Source: an uncultured Reyranella sp.
GTDB lineage: Bacteria > Pseudomonadota > Alphaproteobacteria > Reyranellales > Reyranellaceae
Assembly (NCBI RefSeq): GCF_945957355.1
Contig: NZ_CAMFKM010000003.1
Location: 310,001-374,000 of the forward strand
Direction of reading: 5' to 3'
Length of the DNA: 64,000 nt
Shown: positions 10,811 to 19,020 of the stretch, piece after piece
Layout: each line of letters begins with the position of its first letter
How positions within the stretch are numbered: the first letter of the stretch is position 1
Notes under the pieces: model-generated
The model's database searches: none
The model's input: only the letters and a program-made list of their open reading frames with translations
What the model was told of the DNA's origin: nothing
Translations under genes and position numbers: made by a program

Positions 10811-11017
10811 ATGGCCCGCAAGTTGCGCTGGACCGACGTGCAGGACATCGCGATCGAGCTTGAGGAGCGTCATCCCGACGTCGACAATGTCAACCTGCGC
10901 TTCACCGACCTGCATCGCTGGGTGATGGAGCTGCCGGATTTCGCCGACGATGCCGCGCGCTCGAACGAGAAGATCCTGGAAGCGATCCAGGCGGCCTGGA
11001 TCGACGAGCGCGACTAG
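10811..11017 (+). CDS. iscX: Fe-S assembly protein IscX
   Basis: LRWTDVQDIAIELEERHPDVDNVNLRFTDLHRWVMELPDF, diagnostic of IscX/YfhJ. Confidence 0.95.
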   Translation: MARKLRWTDVQDIAIELEERHPDVDNVNLRFTDLHRWVMELPDFADDAARSNEKILEAIQAAWIDERD

Positions 11018-11088
11018 GTCGGCGCTTGCCTGGCGCCGCAATTTGGCCGGAAATATGGGCGACACATAATGATCCGGGAGGGGTCCCC

Positions 11089-11658
11089 ATGATGGCGTCG
11101 AGAGTGCGTCCTCTGCTGCTGCCGCTGGTGCTGGCAGCGGGACTGGGCGCTTGTGCGTCCAACGCCGTTCAGCCCGGCATCGTCAGTTCTACGGGGCCGG
11201 TCTATGGCGGACCGGCGAGCGCGCCGCCGCCGCCAGGCGCGTCGACCCAGGTCGCCTACGCCACACCGGTTGGTGGGCAAGGTCGCGTCGTCTCGATTCG
11301 TGAGGTCGGTCTGGCGGGTAGCGGCGGTTCGGGTAGCGGCAACGGGGCCCTGATGGGCGGCATCATCGGCGGAGGCGTCGGTGCCACGATCGGCGCCATC
11401 ACCAGTCAGACGGTGGGTGGCGGTCTGGTCGGCCTGCTGCTCGGCACGGTCGGTGGTGCGATCGCCGGTACCATCGCCGACGGTCAGCGCAGCGGCGGTC
11501 GCGGCATCGAGGTCACGGTGCAGCGTGACGACGGGCAGAGCGTCACCGTGGCGCAGCGCGATGACGGGGACGTCCAGTTGGGTGACCGCGTACAGATCGT
11601 GCAGGATGGTCGCGGTGTGGCGCGGGTGGTGCGGGATACGTCGCGCAACCCGGATTGA
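11089..11658 (+). CDS. Glycine-zipper outer-membrane lipoprotein (SlyB/17-kDa antigen-like)
   Basis: Lipobox LAAGLGAC, Gly-zipper GGIIGGGVGATIGAITSQTVGGGLVGLLLGTVGGAIAG, GRVVSIREV. Confidence 0.85.
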   Translation: MMASRVRPLLLPLVLAAGLGACASNAVQPGIVSSTGPVYGGPASAPPPPGASTQVAYATPVGGQGRVVSIREVGLAGSGGSGSGNGALMGGIIGGGVGATIGAITSQTVGGGLVGLLLGTVGGAIAGTIADGQRSGGRGIEVTVQRDDGQSVTVAQRDDGDVQLGDRVQIVQDGRGVARVVRDTSRNPD

Positions 11659-11703
11659 GTTCCTCACGTTTTCTGATCGAAGAGTGCGAAAGGTGTCTTT
11701 CTG

Positions 11704-12219
11704 ATGTTCGGCTCATGGCGTGTCGGCCTTCTCGTTCCAGCCGTCCTCGCGTTGGGACTGGGCGCCTGCAATGGCAGCAGCGGCACGGTACAGCCCGGCG
11801 TGGTCAACACTTCCTCGCAAGGCGCGAGTTATCGCGGTGAGCAGGGACGGGTGGTCTCGATCCGTGAAGTGCAGGTGCGTGGAAGCCGCGGCTCGGGCGT
11901 GAGCGACGGCACGCTGATTGGCGGCGGCCTGGGTGCGGTCGGCGGTGCCGTGGCCGGCGGTGCCATCACCAACTCGGCGGGCGGCGCGGTGGTCGGCGGC
12001 CTGCTGGGGGCCGTGGCAGGCGGCATTGCAGGCACGGCAATCGACCAGAACGCCCCCCGGCGCGGCATCGAAGTCACGGTGCAGCGCGACGACGGCCAGC
12101 GCGTGACCGTTGCACAGCCCGACGACGGCGACATCCAGATGGGCGACCGTGTCGCCATCGTCTACGACCGCAATGGCGTCGCCAAGGTCGTCCGCGACAG
12201 CGGCTACCGCCGCGATTAG
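11704..12219 (+). CDS. Glycine-zipper outer-membrane lipoprotein, paralog of preceding gene
   Basis: Lipobox ALGLGAC, GRVVSIREVQV, GIEVTVQRDDGQRVTVAQPDDGDIQMGDRV. Confidence 0.85.
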   Translation: MFGSWRVGLLVPAVLALGLGACNGSSGTVQPGVVNTSSQGASYRGEQGRVVSIREVQVRGSRGSGVSDGTLIGGGLGAVGGAVAGGAITNSAGGAVVGGLLGAVAGGIAGTAIDQNAPRRGIEVTVQRDDGQRVTVAQPDDGDIQMGDRVAIVYDRNGVAKVVRDSGYRRD

Positions 12220-12246
12220 CCGCGGCTGGCGGGGCCAGGGGGCGAA

Positions 12247-12258
12247 GCCTATATAGGC
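12247..12258. promoter_or_regulatory. Perfect 12-bp palindrome GCCTATATAGGC immediately upstream of mnmA
   Basis: Palindrome ends 6 nt before the mnmA ATG at 12265; contains a TATATA -10-like element. Confidence 0.4.
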
Positions 12259-12264
12259 CGCGCC

Positions 12265-13404
12265 ATGTCACCTCCCTCTTCCCTGAATTCCCTCGGCCTC
12301 GACAAGCCGCCCGCGGATACCCGCGTGGTGGTCGCTATGTCGGGCGGCGTGGATTCGTCGGTGACGGCGGCACTCCTCAAGGAGCAGGGCTACGACGTCG
12401 TGGGCGTCACCCTGCAGCTCTACGACCATGGCGTCGCGGTGGGCAAGGCGGGCGCCTGCTGCGCCGGCCAGGACATCCAGGACGCGCGCCAGGTGGCGGA
12501 GCGTCTCGGGATTCCGCACTACGTGCTCGACTATGAAAGCCGTTTCCGCGCCGAGGTGATGGAGTCCTTCGCCGATGCCTATGCGCGCGGCGAGACGCCG
12601 GTGCCCTGCATCGCCTGCAACCGCACCGTCAAGTTCCGCGACCTGCTGCGCACGGCGCGCGAGCTCGGCGCCGAGGCGCTGGCGACCGGCCACTATGTCC
12701 GCCGTGTGATGGGCGAGGCGGGACCGGAGTTGCATCGCGGTGCCGACCCGGCGCGCGACCAGAGCTATTTCCTGTTCGGCACGACGCGCGAGCAGCTCGA
12801 CTTCCTGCGCTTTCCGCTCGGCGACCTGCCCAAGAGCGAGACACGCGCGCTCGCCGGGCGCTTCGATCTCGTGGTGGCGAACAAGCCCGACAGCCAGGAC
12901 ATCTGCTTCGTCCCACAGGGCAATTATGCGTCGGTCGTCCAGAAGTTGCGGCCGGAGGCCGTCGAGCCGGGCGACATCGTCGACATGGCGGGAAATGTCG
13001 TCGGCCGTCACGAGGGCATCGTGCGCTACACGGTTGGCCAGCGTCGCGGCCTGGCGCTGGGCGGGCGCGACGGCACCGATAACGATCCCCTCTATGTCGT
13101 GCGCCTCGAGCCCAAGACCCGCCGCGTGGTCGTGGGTCCGAGGTCGGCGCTCGGCCGTGACGAGATCACGCTATATGACGTGAACTGGCTGGATTTTCCT
13201 CACGAGGGACGTCTGCCGGTGCAGGTTCGCGTGCGCTCCAGCCAGTCCTTGCGTCCTGCGGAGATCGAGCTGACGGCGGAGGGGGCGGTCGTGCGCTTCG
13301 CCGAGCCGGAAATCGGCGTGTCGCCGGGACAGGCTTGCGTGATCTACGACGCCGCGACAGGCAGTCGCGTGCTGGGCGGCGGCTTCATCCGACGCTCGCC
13401 ATGA
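12265..13404 (+). CDS. mnmA: tRNA-specific 2-thiouridylase MnmA
   Basis: [61 protein letters not shown]. Confidence 0.97.
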   Translation: MSPPSSLNSLGLDKPPADTRVVVAMSGGVDSSVTAALLKEQGYDVVGVTLQLYDHGVAVGKAGACCAGQDIQDARQVAERLGIPHYVLDYESRFRAEVMESFADAYARGETPVPCIACNRTVKFRDLLRTARELGAEALATGHYVRRVMGEAGPELHRGADPARDQSYFLFGTTREQLDFLRFPLGDLPKSETRALAGRFDLVVANKPDSQDICFVPQGNYASVVQKLRPEAVEPGDIVDMAGNVVGRHEGIVRYTVGQRRGLALGGRDGTDNDPLYVVRLEPKTRRVVVGPRSALGRDEITLYDVNWLDFPHEGRLPVQVRVRSSQSLRPAEIELTAEGAVVRFAEPEIGVSPGQACVIYDAATGSRVLGGGFIRRSP

Positions 13405-13447
13405 AGCTGTAATCGTCGCGTCACCGGTTGCCCGGATAAGGCCGGGC

Positions 13448-14446
13448 ATGACGAGCGAACACACCCAGCGTCCTTTCTCGCGCCGCGATTCCCTCGCGGC
13501 GCTCCTCCTGGCGTTTGCCGCGGCGGCCCCTTCCGGGGCGCGCGCGGACGACTATCCCGCCAAGCCGGTCAAGCTGATCATTCCCTACCCGCCGGGCGGC
13601 GGCACCGACATCACCGGGCGCGCGATGGCGGCGCGCCTGTCCGACGTGCTCGGGCAGACCGTGGTCATCGAGAACAAGCCCGGCGCCACCGGCATGATCG
13701 GCGCCGCGAGCGTCGCGAAGGCGCCGGCCGACGGCTACACGGTCCTGTTCGGCGCGGCGAGTGAAATGGCGATCAACGCCAGCCTGTTCAAGAACATGAC
13801 CTACGATCCGCGCACCGACTTCGAGCCGGTGACCCTGGTGGCGACTTTCCCCCTGGTCTTCGTCGCGCCGGCGAACTCGACGCGATCGCTGAAGGAGCTG
13901 ATCGAAGCCGCGCGCACCAGGCCCGACACGGTGAGCTACGGATCGATCGGCAGCGGCAGCCCGCAGCATCTCGCGGCCGAGCTTCTGTCGAGCATGGCCA
14001 AGGCAAAGTTTCTCCACATTCCCTACAAGGGCTCGGGTCCGCTGGTGCAGGATGCCGTGGGCGGGCACATCGACATGGCCGTGAGCAGCGTGCCGCCGGC
14101 CGTGCCGCTGGTCCGCTCGGGCAAGCTGCGGGCGCTCGCCGTGACCTCGGCGGCGAGGTCGGAGGCCTTGCCCGACGTGCCGACGATGGCCGAGCTGGGT
14201 TTCCCCGGCTACGAGTTCAACACCTGGGTCGGTGTCGCGGTGCCGAAGGGTACACCGAAGGAGATCGTGGATCGGCTGCGCGTCGGGCTCGTCGGCGCGC
14301 TGGCTGCCGCCGAGGTCCAGAGCGCGCTGCGCGACCAGGGTGCGGTACCGGTCGGCTCGACGGCCGAGCAGTTCCGCCAGTTCGTGCGCGACGAGGTGGC
14401 GAAGAGCGATCGCATCGTTTCGCAGGCAGGCATCCAGCCGGAATGA
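13448..14446 (+). CDS. Bug/TctC-family tripartite tricarboxylate transporter substrate-binding protein
   Basis: YPAKPVKLIIPYPPGGGTDITGRAMA, ENKPGATGMIGAASVAKAPADGYT. Confidence 0.93.
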   Translation: MTSEHTQRPFSRRDSLAALLLAFAAAAPSGARADDYPAKPVKLIIPYPPGGGTDITGRAMAARLSDVLGQTVVIENKPGATGMIGAASVAKAPADGYTVLFGAASEMAINASLFKNMTYDPRTDFEPVTLVATFPLVFVAPANSTRSLKELIEAARTRPDTVSYGSIGSGSPQHLAAELLSSMAKAKFLHIPYKGSGPLVQDAVGGHIDMAVSSVPPAVPLVRSGKLRALAVTSAARSEALPDVPTMAELGFPGYEFNTWVGVAVPKGTPKEIVDRLRVGLVGALAAAEVQSALRDQGAVPVGSTAEQFRQFVRDEVAKSDRIVSQAGIQPE

Positions 14447-14483
14447 CGATTTCCCGAGGCCGGGCATGGTCTATCATGGTCTG

Positions 14484-15749
14484 ATGAACGTTTCCCGGCC
14501 CCGTAGGGCGATCCTGATCGTATGCGACGGCCTCGGTGCCGAGTGGGTCAGCGAAGCCCACACGCCGACCCTGGCGCGCCTGCTGGCCGGCCATTTCCGC
14601 GCCGACGATCATCGCGCGGTCTTTCCCTCGGTCACACGCGTCTCCGCCGCCTCGATCGCGACCGGCTGTTTTCCCGGCCGCCACGGCCTCGAAGGCAACC
14701 AGATGGCGCTGGTCGAGGACGGCCGCATCACCGTGCACAATGTCGGCGCGCCGTCCTTCCGACAGACCATGCGCCGCGTGACGGGCCGCACCCTGCGTGT
14801 TCCCACGATGGCCGAGCGGCTGGCTAAGTCGGGCGGCCAGGTCGCCTATTCGAACGTCTCGCCCGGTGCGGCGTATTTTCTCGATCCCGATCATTTCGGC
14901 ACGGTGCTGCACCGCGCCGGCTCGTTCGGCCCCGGTGGAACGTCGCTCACCGGTGACGCCCATCTCGACGTGAGCCACGATCTCGACGGCGACATCGAGA
15001 TGACCCGGCGCTTCTGCGAAGAGGTCGTGCCGTCCGACGGCTTCCGGTTGGCCATCCTGTGGCTCGCGAACCCCGACCTCACCCTGCACCACGATCCGCT
15101 GGGCTCGCCCGCGCATATCCATGCGCTGGAGATCACCGACCGGCTGGTGGCGCAGGTCGTCGAGACGGTGGCGGCGCATGAGCAGCGGTTCGATACGTTG
15201 CTGGCTGTCGGTTCGGACCACGGCCACGAGACGATCGGCCGCTCCGTCCATATCGGCAACTGGCTGGCGGAGAACGGCCTCGAGCGCGAACGGAGCGAGG
15301 CCCGCGTTGGCGTCGCGTCGCAGGGCACCTCGGCACTGATCTACGCGATGGGTGCGGCCAGAGCGGCGGTCGAAGATCTGTTGCCGAAGATGCACCGTGA
15401 ACCGTGGGCCGGTTCGATCCTGACCGGCGAGGCGCTGGCCGCGACCGGCCTGACGGCTGACGCGCTGGTGGCCGCCGTGGACACCACCCGTCACGACGAA
15501 CGCAACGACCATGGCGTCGCCGGCACGCGTTGGCTGGTCGAGGACGGCGAGGGTACGCCGGAAATCGGCTGCGGCCACCATGGCGGCCTGGGACCGGCCG
15601 AAACCCGTCCGTTCCTGACCTTCATCCATACCGCGTTCGGCCAGGGCGAGGCCGGCCGGCCGACGAGCCTCGTCGACATTGCGCCCACGATCCTGCGCTT
15701 CCTGGGGGAGGCGGCGGGCGACATGGACGGCGCCCCGGTCGGCGCCTGA
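14484..15749 (+). CDS. Alkaline phosphatase/phosphodiesterase superfamily protein
   Basis: ILIVCDGLGAEWV, FPSVTRVSAASIATGCFPGRHGLEGN, GSDHGHETIG; alternative ATG at 14466. Confidence 0.82.
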   Translation: MNVSRPRRAILIVCDGLGAEWVSEAHTPTLARLLAGHFRADDHRAVFPSVTRVSAASIATGCFPGRHGLEGNQMALVEDGRITVHNVGAPSFRQTMRRVTGRTLRVPTMAERLAKSGGQVAYSNVSPGAAYFLDPDHFGTVLHRAGSFGPGGTSLTGDAHLDVSHDLDGDIEMTRRFCEEVVPSDGFRLAILWLANPDLTLHHDPLGSPAHIHALEITDRLVAQVVETVAAHEQRFDTLLAVGSDHGHETIGRSVHIGNWLAENGLERERSEARVGVASQGTSALIYAMGAARAAVEDLLPKMHREPWAGSILTGEALAATGLTADALVAAVDTTRHDERNDHGVAGTRWLVEDGEGTPEIGCGHHGGLGPAETRPFLTFIHTAFGQGEAGRPTSLVDIAPTILRFLGEAAGDMDGAPVGA

Positions 15750-15766
15750 GCGATGCCGCTCGTTTC

Positions 15767-15796
15767 TTGACAGATCGAGGCTCGGCCGCATAAAAG
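15767..15796 (+). promoter_or_regulatory. Promoter of tRNA-Met
   Basis: TTGACA (15767-15772), 18-nt spacer, TAAAAG (15791-15796), about 11 nt before the mature tRNA 5' end. Confidence 0.65.
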
Positions 15797-15807
15797 CGCG
15801 CACCCGT

Positions 15808-15884
15808 GGCTGGGTAGCTCAGCTGGTTAGAGCACGGCACTCATAATGCCGGGGTCGGCGGTTCAAGTCCGCCCCCAGCTACCA
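15808..15884 (+). tRNA. tRNA-Met(CAT), elongator type, CCA encoded
   Basis: Cloverleaf folds by hand: acceptor GGCTGGG/CCCAGCT, anticodon stem CGGCA/TGCCG with loop CTCATAA, T-arm GGCGG-TTCAAGT-CCGCC, A + CCA. Confidence 0.95.
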
Positions 15885-15891
15885 ACTCCCT

Positions 15892-15928
15892 CACCAACCG
15901 ATTGAAAACCTTCCACAATCGGTTGGTG
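15892..15928 (+). terminator. Strong hairpin downstream of tRNA-Met
   Basis: CACCAACCGATTG ... CAATCGGTTGGTG, 13-bp perfect inverted repeat, 11-nt loop; no T-tract follows. Confidence 0.5.
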
Positions 15929-16044
15929 GGAGCAGGGAGAGCCTGATCGGAGGGAGCCGATCGACGTTTGGTGCCCAGCATGGGCGTCGCGTGGCGGTTT
16001 CGCAGCGATTTGCGAAACGACGAATTGCACCCAGACTTCAAATC

Positions 16045-16767
16045 TCAGGTGTCTGCCAGAAGCCGGAAGCGTCGACCCTTCCGACGTCCCTTCAATTTGA
16101 AATGATGTTCACCGGAGACGTACTCCCCGGCGGCAATTGCCGCGGCCACATCGGGATGAGTCCTCAGGTAGAAGGCCTCGTCGAAACGCGCCCCCTTGAC
16201 CGGCAACTGTCTTTGAACGCTATCCAGAAACTTTATCACCTGCTGGGCAACCGCGTCCCACCCGGACGGTGGCAAATCAAAATCATGGTCGGTGTCCACA
16301 AATCTCACGGTTACTGCCGGCGAAAGCGCGTAGTTTTCGGTGATGTCGATTGCTCCGTAGGCATCCCGCGTCCCCTGGAAGATCAGCGTAGGGACCGTGA
16401 TATGCGCGAGGTGGCTGAAGCGGATCGGCTCCAACACACTATTCGGATGTCGGAACGGGTAAGCGAAGCAGATGACCGCTTTGACCGGCCGACGCATGGC
16501 AAACACGGTCGCCACGCGGCCGCCGGATGATCTTCCGATCAACACTTCCTGCCCTGCTTCGCCATGCGCTGGAACCATTTTCTCCAGGAGCGCCACTCGC
16601 TCCGATACATCGAGGCGCGAAGGCAATTCCTCGCTTCGAACTTTTATCTCCTCTCTGCCGATCCACCTGGAGAACACCGGCGCAAGCCGCTGCCGAGCTG
16701 CATCCTCGACAGCCGTTCTTTTCAGGAATGAATCGCCTGAAAGAAAATAGGCAGGACCAAACATCAA
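16045..16767 (-). CDS. Tex30/KANL3-like alpha/beta hydrolase with C-terminal 'YLRTHPDVAAAIAAGEYVSGEHHF' module
   Basis: GRSSGGR nucleophile elbow, FQGTRDAYG, DTDHDFD; C-terminal FDEAFYLRTHPDVAAAIAAGEYVSGEHHFKLKGRRKGRRF. Confidence 0.75.
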   Translation of the reverse strand: MMFGPAYFLSGDSFLKRTAVEDAARQRLAPVFSRWIGREEIKVRSEELPSRLDVSERVALLEKMVPAHGEAGQEVLIGRSSGGRVATVFAMRRPVKAVICFAYPFRHPNSVLEPIRFSHLAHITVPTLIFQGTRDAYGAIDITENYALSPAVTVRFVDTDHDFDLPPSGWDAVAQQVIKFLDSVQRQLPVKGARFDEAFYLRTHPDVAAAIAAGEYVSGEHHFKLKGRRKGRRFRLLADT

Positions 16768-16943
16768 ACTGACACTCCCTTGAACTCATGGACTGACGTG
16801 AACGACGGCAGGAGCCACCTTTTGCCTTTGCCGGCACAGGAGCCGCAGTATGGACTCGCCTGAGCGGTGGGAGCCACTTGCGGCAAATCCTTGCGCCGCA
16901 ATGCCCCGGGCTCCCCGGGGGCTATCGCATGTCGCCCGTTTAC

Positions 16944-17067
16944 CCGTCGTCTCGACTGAAGCCGAGCGTCGAGGCGGAGTGGAGAGACCTTCACTCCGCG
17001 AATAGCCAGCGTTTGGTGGAGCGAAGGTCTTTCCACTTCGCGCTGCGCGCTTTGGTCGAGACGACGG
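16944..17067. repeat. Large imperfect palindrome (arms about 50-54 nt, 20-nt loop)
   Basis: Left arm 16944-16997 CCGTCGTCTCGACTGAAGCCGAGCGTCGAGGCGGAGTGGAGAGACCTTCACTCC; right arm 17018-17067 is its near reverse complement. Confidence 0.8.
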
Positions 17068-17149
17068 AAAGCTTCACATGCCTTAGCCCTAGGGCTCCCC
17101 GGGGGAGCGGCAAAGTCCTTGATGTCCTCTTTTGCGGCAAAGGTCGCCG

Positions 17150-17160
17150 CCAGCTACCAA
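17150..17160 (+). repeat. Partial duplicate of the tRNA-Met 3' end (CCAGCTACCAA)
   Basis: Identical to 15875-15885; 18/22 in the wider alignment CCGCCCCCAGCTACCAACTCCC vs TCGCCGCCAGCTACCAATTCCG. Confidence 0.45.
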
Positions 17161-17237
17161 TTCCGGCCCTGGTTCTGCGCCTCTGAGGTGCGGCCAAGGG
17201 CCTTTCATTTGCGCAGCAGGTGGGCCAATTTGTGACC

Positions 17238-18260
17238 ATGGCCCACGGACACGCGCAGCAGACCGACGTCATCATCATTGGGGCGGGGCCGGTTGGCCTC
17301 TTTGCCGTTTTCGAGTGCGGCATGGTCCGCCTGAACTGCCATGTCATCGATGTGCTGGACGATGCCGGTGGTCAGTGCACGGCGCTGTATCCCGAGAAGC
17401 CGATCTACGACATTCCCGGCTTCCCCCGGATCGAGGCAGCCGAGCTGATCGTCCGCCTGAAGGCCCAGGCGGCGGCCTTCCGGCCGGTCTATCACCTGGG
17501 CGAGCAGGTTCAGGCGCTGGAGCCGCTGACCGGCGGGTTCTGGCGGGTGACGACGTCCAAGGGCACCGTGCTGCAGGCCAAGGCGGTGATCATCGCCGCC
17601 GGTGTCGGTGCTTTCGGCCCCAACCGTCCGCCGCTGCCGGGCATCGAGGCCTACGAAGGCAAGAGCGTCTTCTACTACGTCACCCAGCGCGAGGCCTTTC
17701 GTGGCAAGCGCGTGGTGATCGCCGGGGGCGGCGACACGGCGGTCGACTGGGCGCTGTCGCTGGCCGAGATCGCCGGCCGCGTGTCGGTGATCCACCGCCG
17801 CGACAGGTTCCGCGCCGCGCCCGACAGCGAGGCACGGCTCAAGGCGCTGGCGAAGCAGGGCAAGGTCGACCTCGTCGTGCCGTACCAGCTCCACGGGCTC
17901 GAAGGCGAGGATGGCCAGCTCACGGCGGTAACGGTCGCCACGCTCGAAGGGGCGACGAAGCGCATCGAAGCCGACGTGCTGCTGCCGTTCTTCGGCCTGT
18001 CGATGTCGCTGGGGCCGATCGCCGACTGGGGACTTGCGCTGGAACGCAACCAGATCGAGGTCGATCCCGCGACGGCGGCGACGAGCAAGGCCGGGATCTT
18101 CGGTGTGGGCGACGTCGTCACCTATCCGGGCAAGCTGAAGCTGATCCTGACCGGCTTCGCCGAAGCCGCGATCGCGGCGCGTTCGGCCTACGCGCTGATC
18201 CACCCCGAGACGCCGCTGCACTTCGAGTATTCGACGACCTCGGGCGTGCCCGACGCCTAG
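17238..18260 (+). CDS. Ferredoxin--NADP(+) reductase (thioredoxin-reductase-like FNR)
   Basis: DVIIIGAGPVGLFAVFECGM, DDAGGQCTALYPEKPIYDIPGFP, VIAGGGDTAVDWALSL, GIFGVGDVVTYPGKLKLI. Confidence 0.93.
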   Translation: MAHGHAQQTDVIIIGAGPVGLFAVFECGMVRLNCHVIDVLDDAGGQCTALYPEKPIYDIPGFPRIEAAELIVRLKAQAAAFRPVYHLGEQVQALEPLTGGFWRVTTSKGTVLQAKAVIIAAGVGAFGPNRPPLPGIEAYEGKSVFYYVTQREAFRGKRVVIAGGGDTAVDWALSLAEIAGRVSVIHRRDRFRAAPDSEARLKALAKQGKVDLVVPYQLHGLEGEDGQLTAVTVATLEGATKRIEADVLLPFFGLSMSLGPIADWGLALERNQIEVDPATAATSKAGIFGVGDVVTYPGKLKLILTGFAEAAIAARSAYALIHPETPLHFEYSTTSGVPDA

Positions 18261-18269
18261 GAAATCGGC

Positions 18270-19013
18270 TTGGACGACTTCTGTCCCGATGCGAAACTCG
18301 GTTACCTCCGGAGCCGGACGCGGTTCGCGCCTGGCGAGAAGCTTCGGCTGGACGAGGCCTATCGACTTGCGCACCTGCCGCTAATCGCTCCGGACCATCC
18401 CGACGTCATACGTTCGCGGCTGGGCGCGACCTATCGCATGGGGCGGCACGAACGCATCTTCTCGCTGGTGTTGCCGGTTCCTCCCGATGCGCTGGAGAAG
18501 TCCGTCGCCTATCGGGAGCTGGAGCTCGCGCTCAGGCAATCGCCCTTCGGGAGCAAGATCGCCTGGGACCTTCTGGCAAGACGTCGGGCGAAGCTCCACG
18601 CAACGATCTGCGGATCTCTCTCGAAAGACGTGCCGCACCTTGTCTCCGACGTTGAACGGGCGGCACTCAGGCGGCTCGGCCCATTGCGCGTCGAACTGCG
18701 AGGCCTGTTCTCCGGCAACGTCAATGTCGGCCGCCTCTACCTTCGCGTCTATCCGGAGTGCCGGAACGGCGCGAACTCGCTACGGGAGATTCAACGGATC
18801 CTCGGCAGACCGGAAACGGACCTGTACCTCGTCGGTCTGTTCAACTTCCTGGATCACCTGGACTCCATGGAAGCGGAGGCACTGCGCGACCTCATCGAGC
18901 GGTGGTGGGACCGTCCCATCCTCACGATCGACGTGGTCTCGCTGTGGCTCCTCGGTGCCTCCGACGACCTCGTCCTGGATGCCAGGATCGAAGACGTGAT
19001 TCCCCTGGCATGA
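18270..19013 (+). CDS. Hypothetical protein, possible degenerate 2H-phosphoesterase-like fold
   Basis: TTG start with upstream AGGAAA; single HxT-type motif KLHATICGSL followed by GLFSGNVNVGRLYLRVYP; no second HxT. Confidence 0.6.
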   Translation: MDDFCPDAKLGYLRSRTRFAPGEKLRLDEAYRLAHLPLIAPDHPDVIRSRLGATYRMGRHERIFSLVLPVPPDALEKSVAYRELELALRQSPFGSKIAWDLLARRRAKLHATICGSLSKDVPHLVSDVERAALRRLGPLRVELRGLFSGNVNVGRLYLRVYPECRNGANSLREIQRILGRPETDLYLVGLFNFLDHLDSMEAEALRDLIERWWDRPILTIDVVSLWLLGASDDLVLDARIEDVIPLA

Positions 19014-19020
19014 GCCGCGG

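Noticed and set aside
13423-13449. GCCCGG/CCGGGC short hairpin between mnmA and the TctC-like gene
   Set aside because: Only 6 bp, no T-tract and runs into the next start codon; common by chance at this GC content.
15841-16041. 66-aa minus-strand ORF ending in GGGLEPPTPAL
   Set aside because: Antisense to tRNA-Met; the GGGLEPPTPAL tail is the well-known spurious translation of tRNA 3' halves, so not a real gene.
17132-18655. 507-aa alternative-frame ORF over the ferredoxin-NADP reductase
   Set aside because: R/G/A-rich out-of-frame translation; the 17238..18260 frame carries FAD/NADPH motifs.
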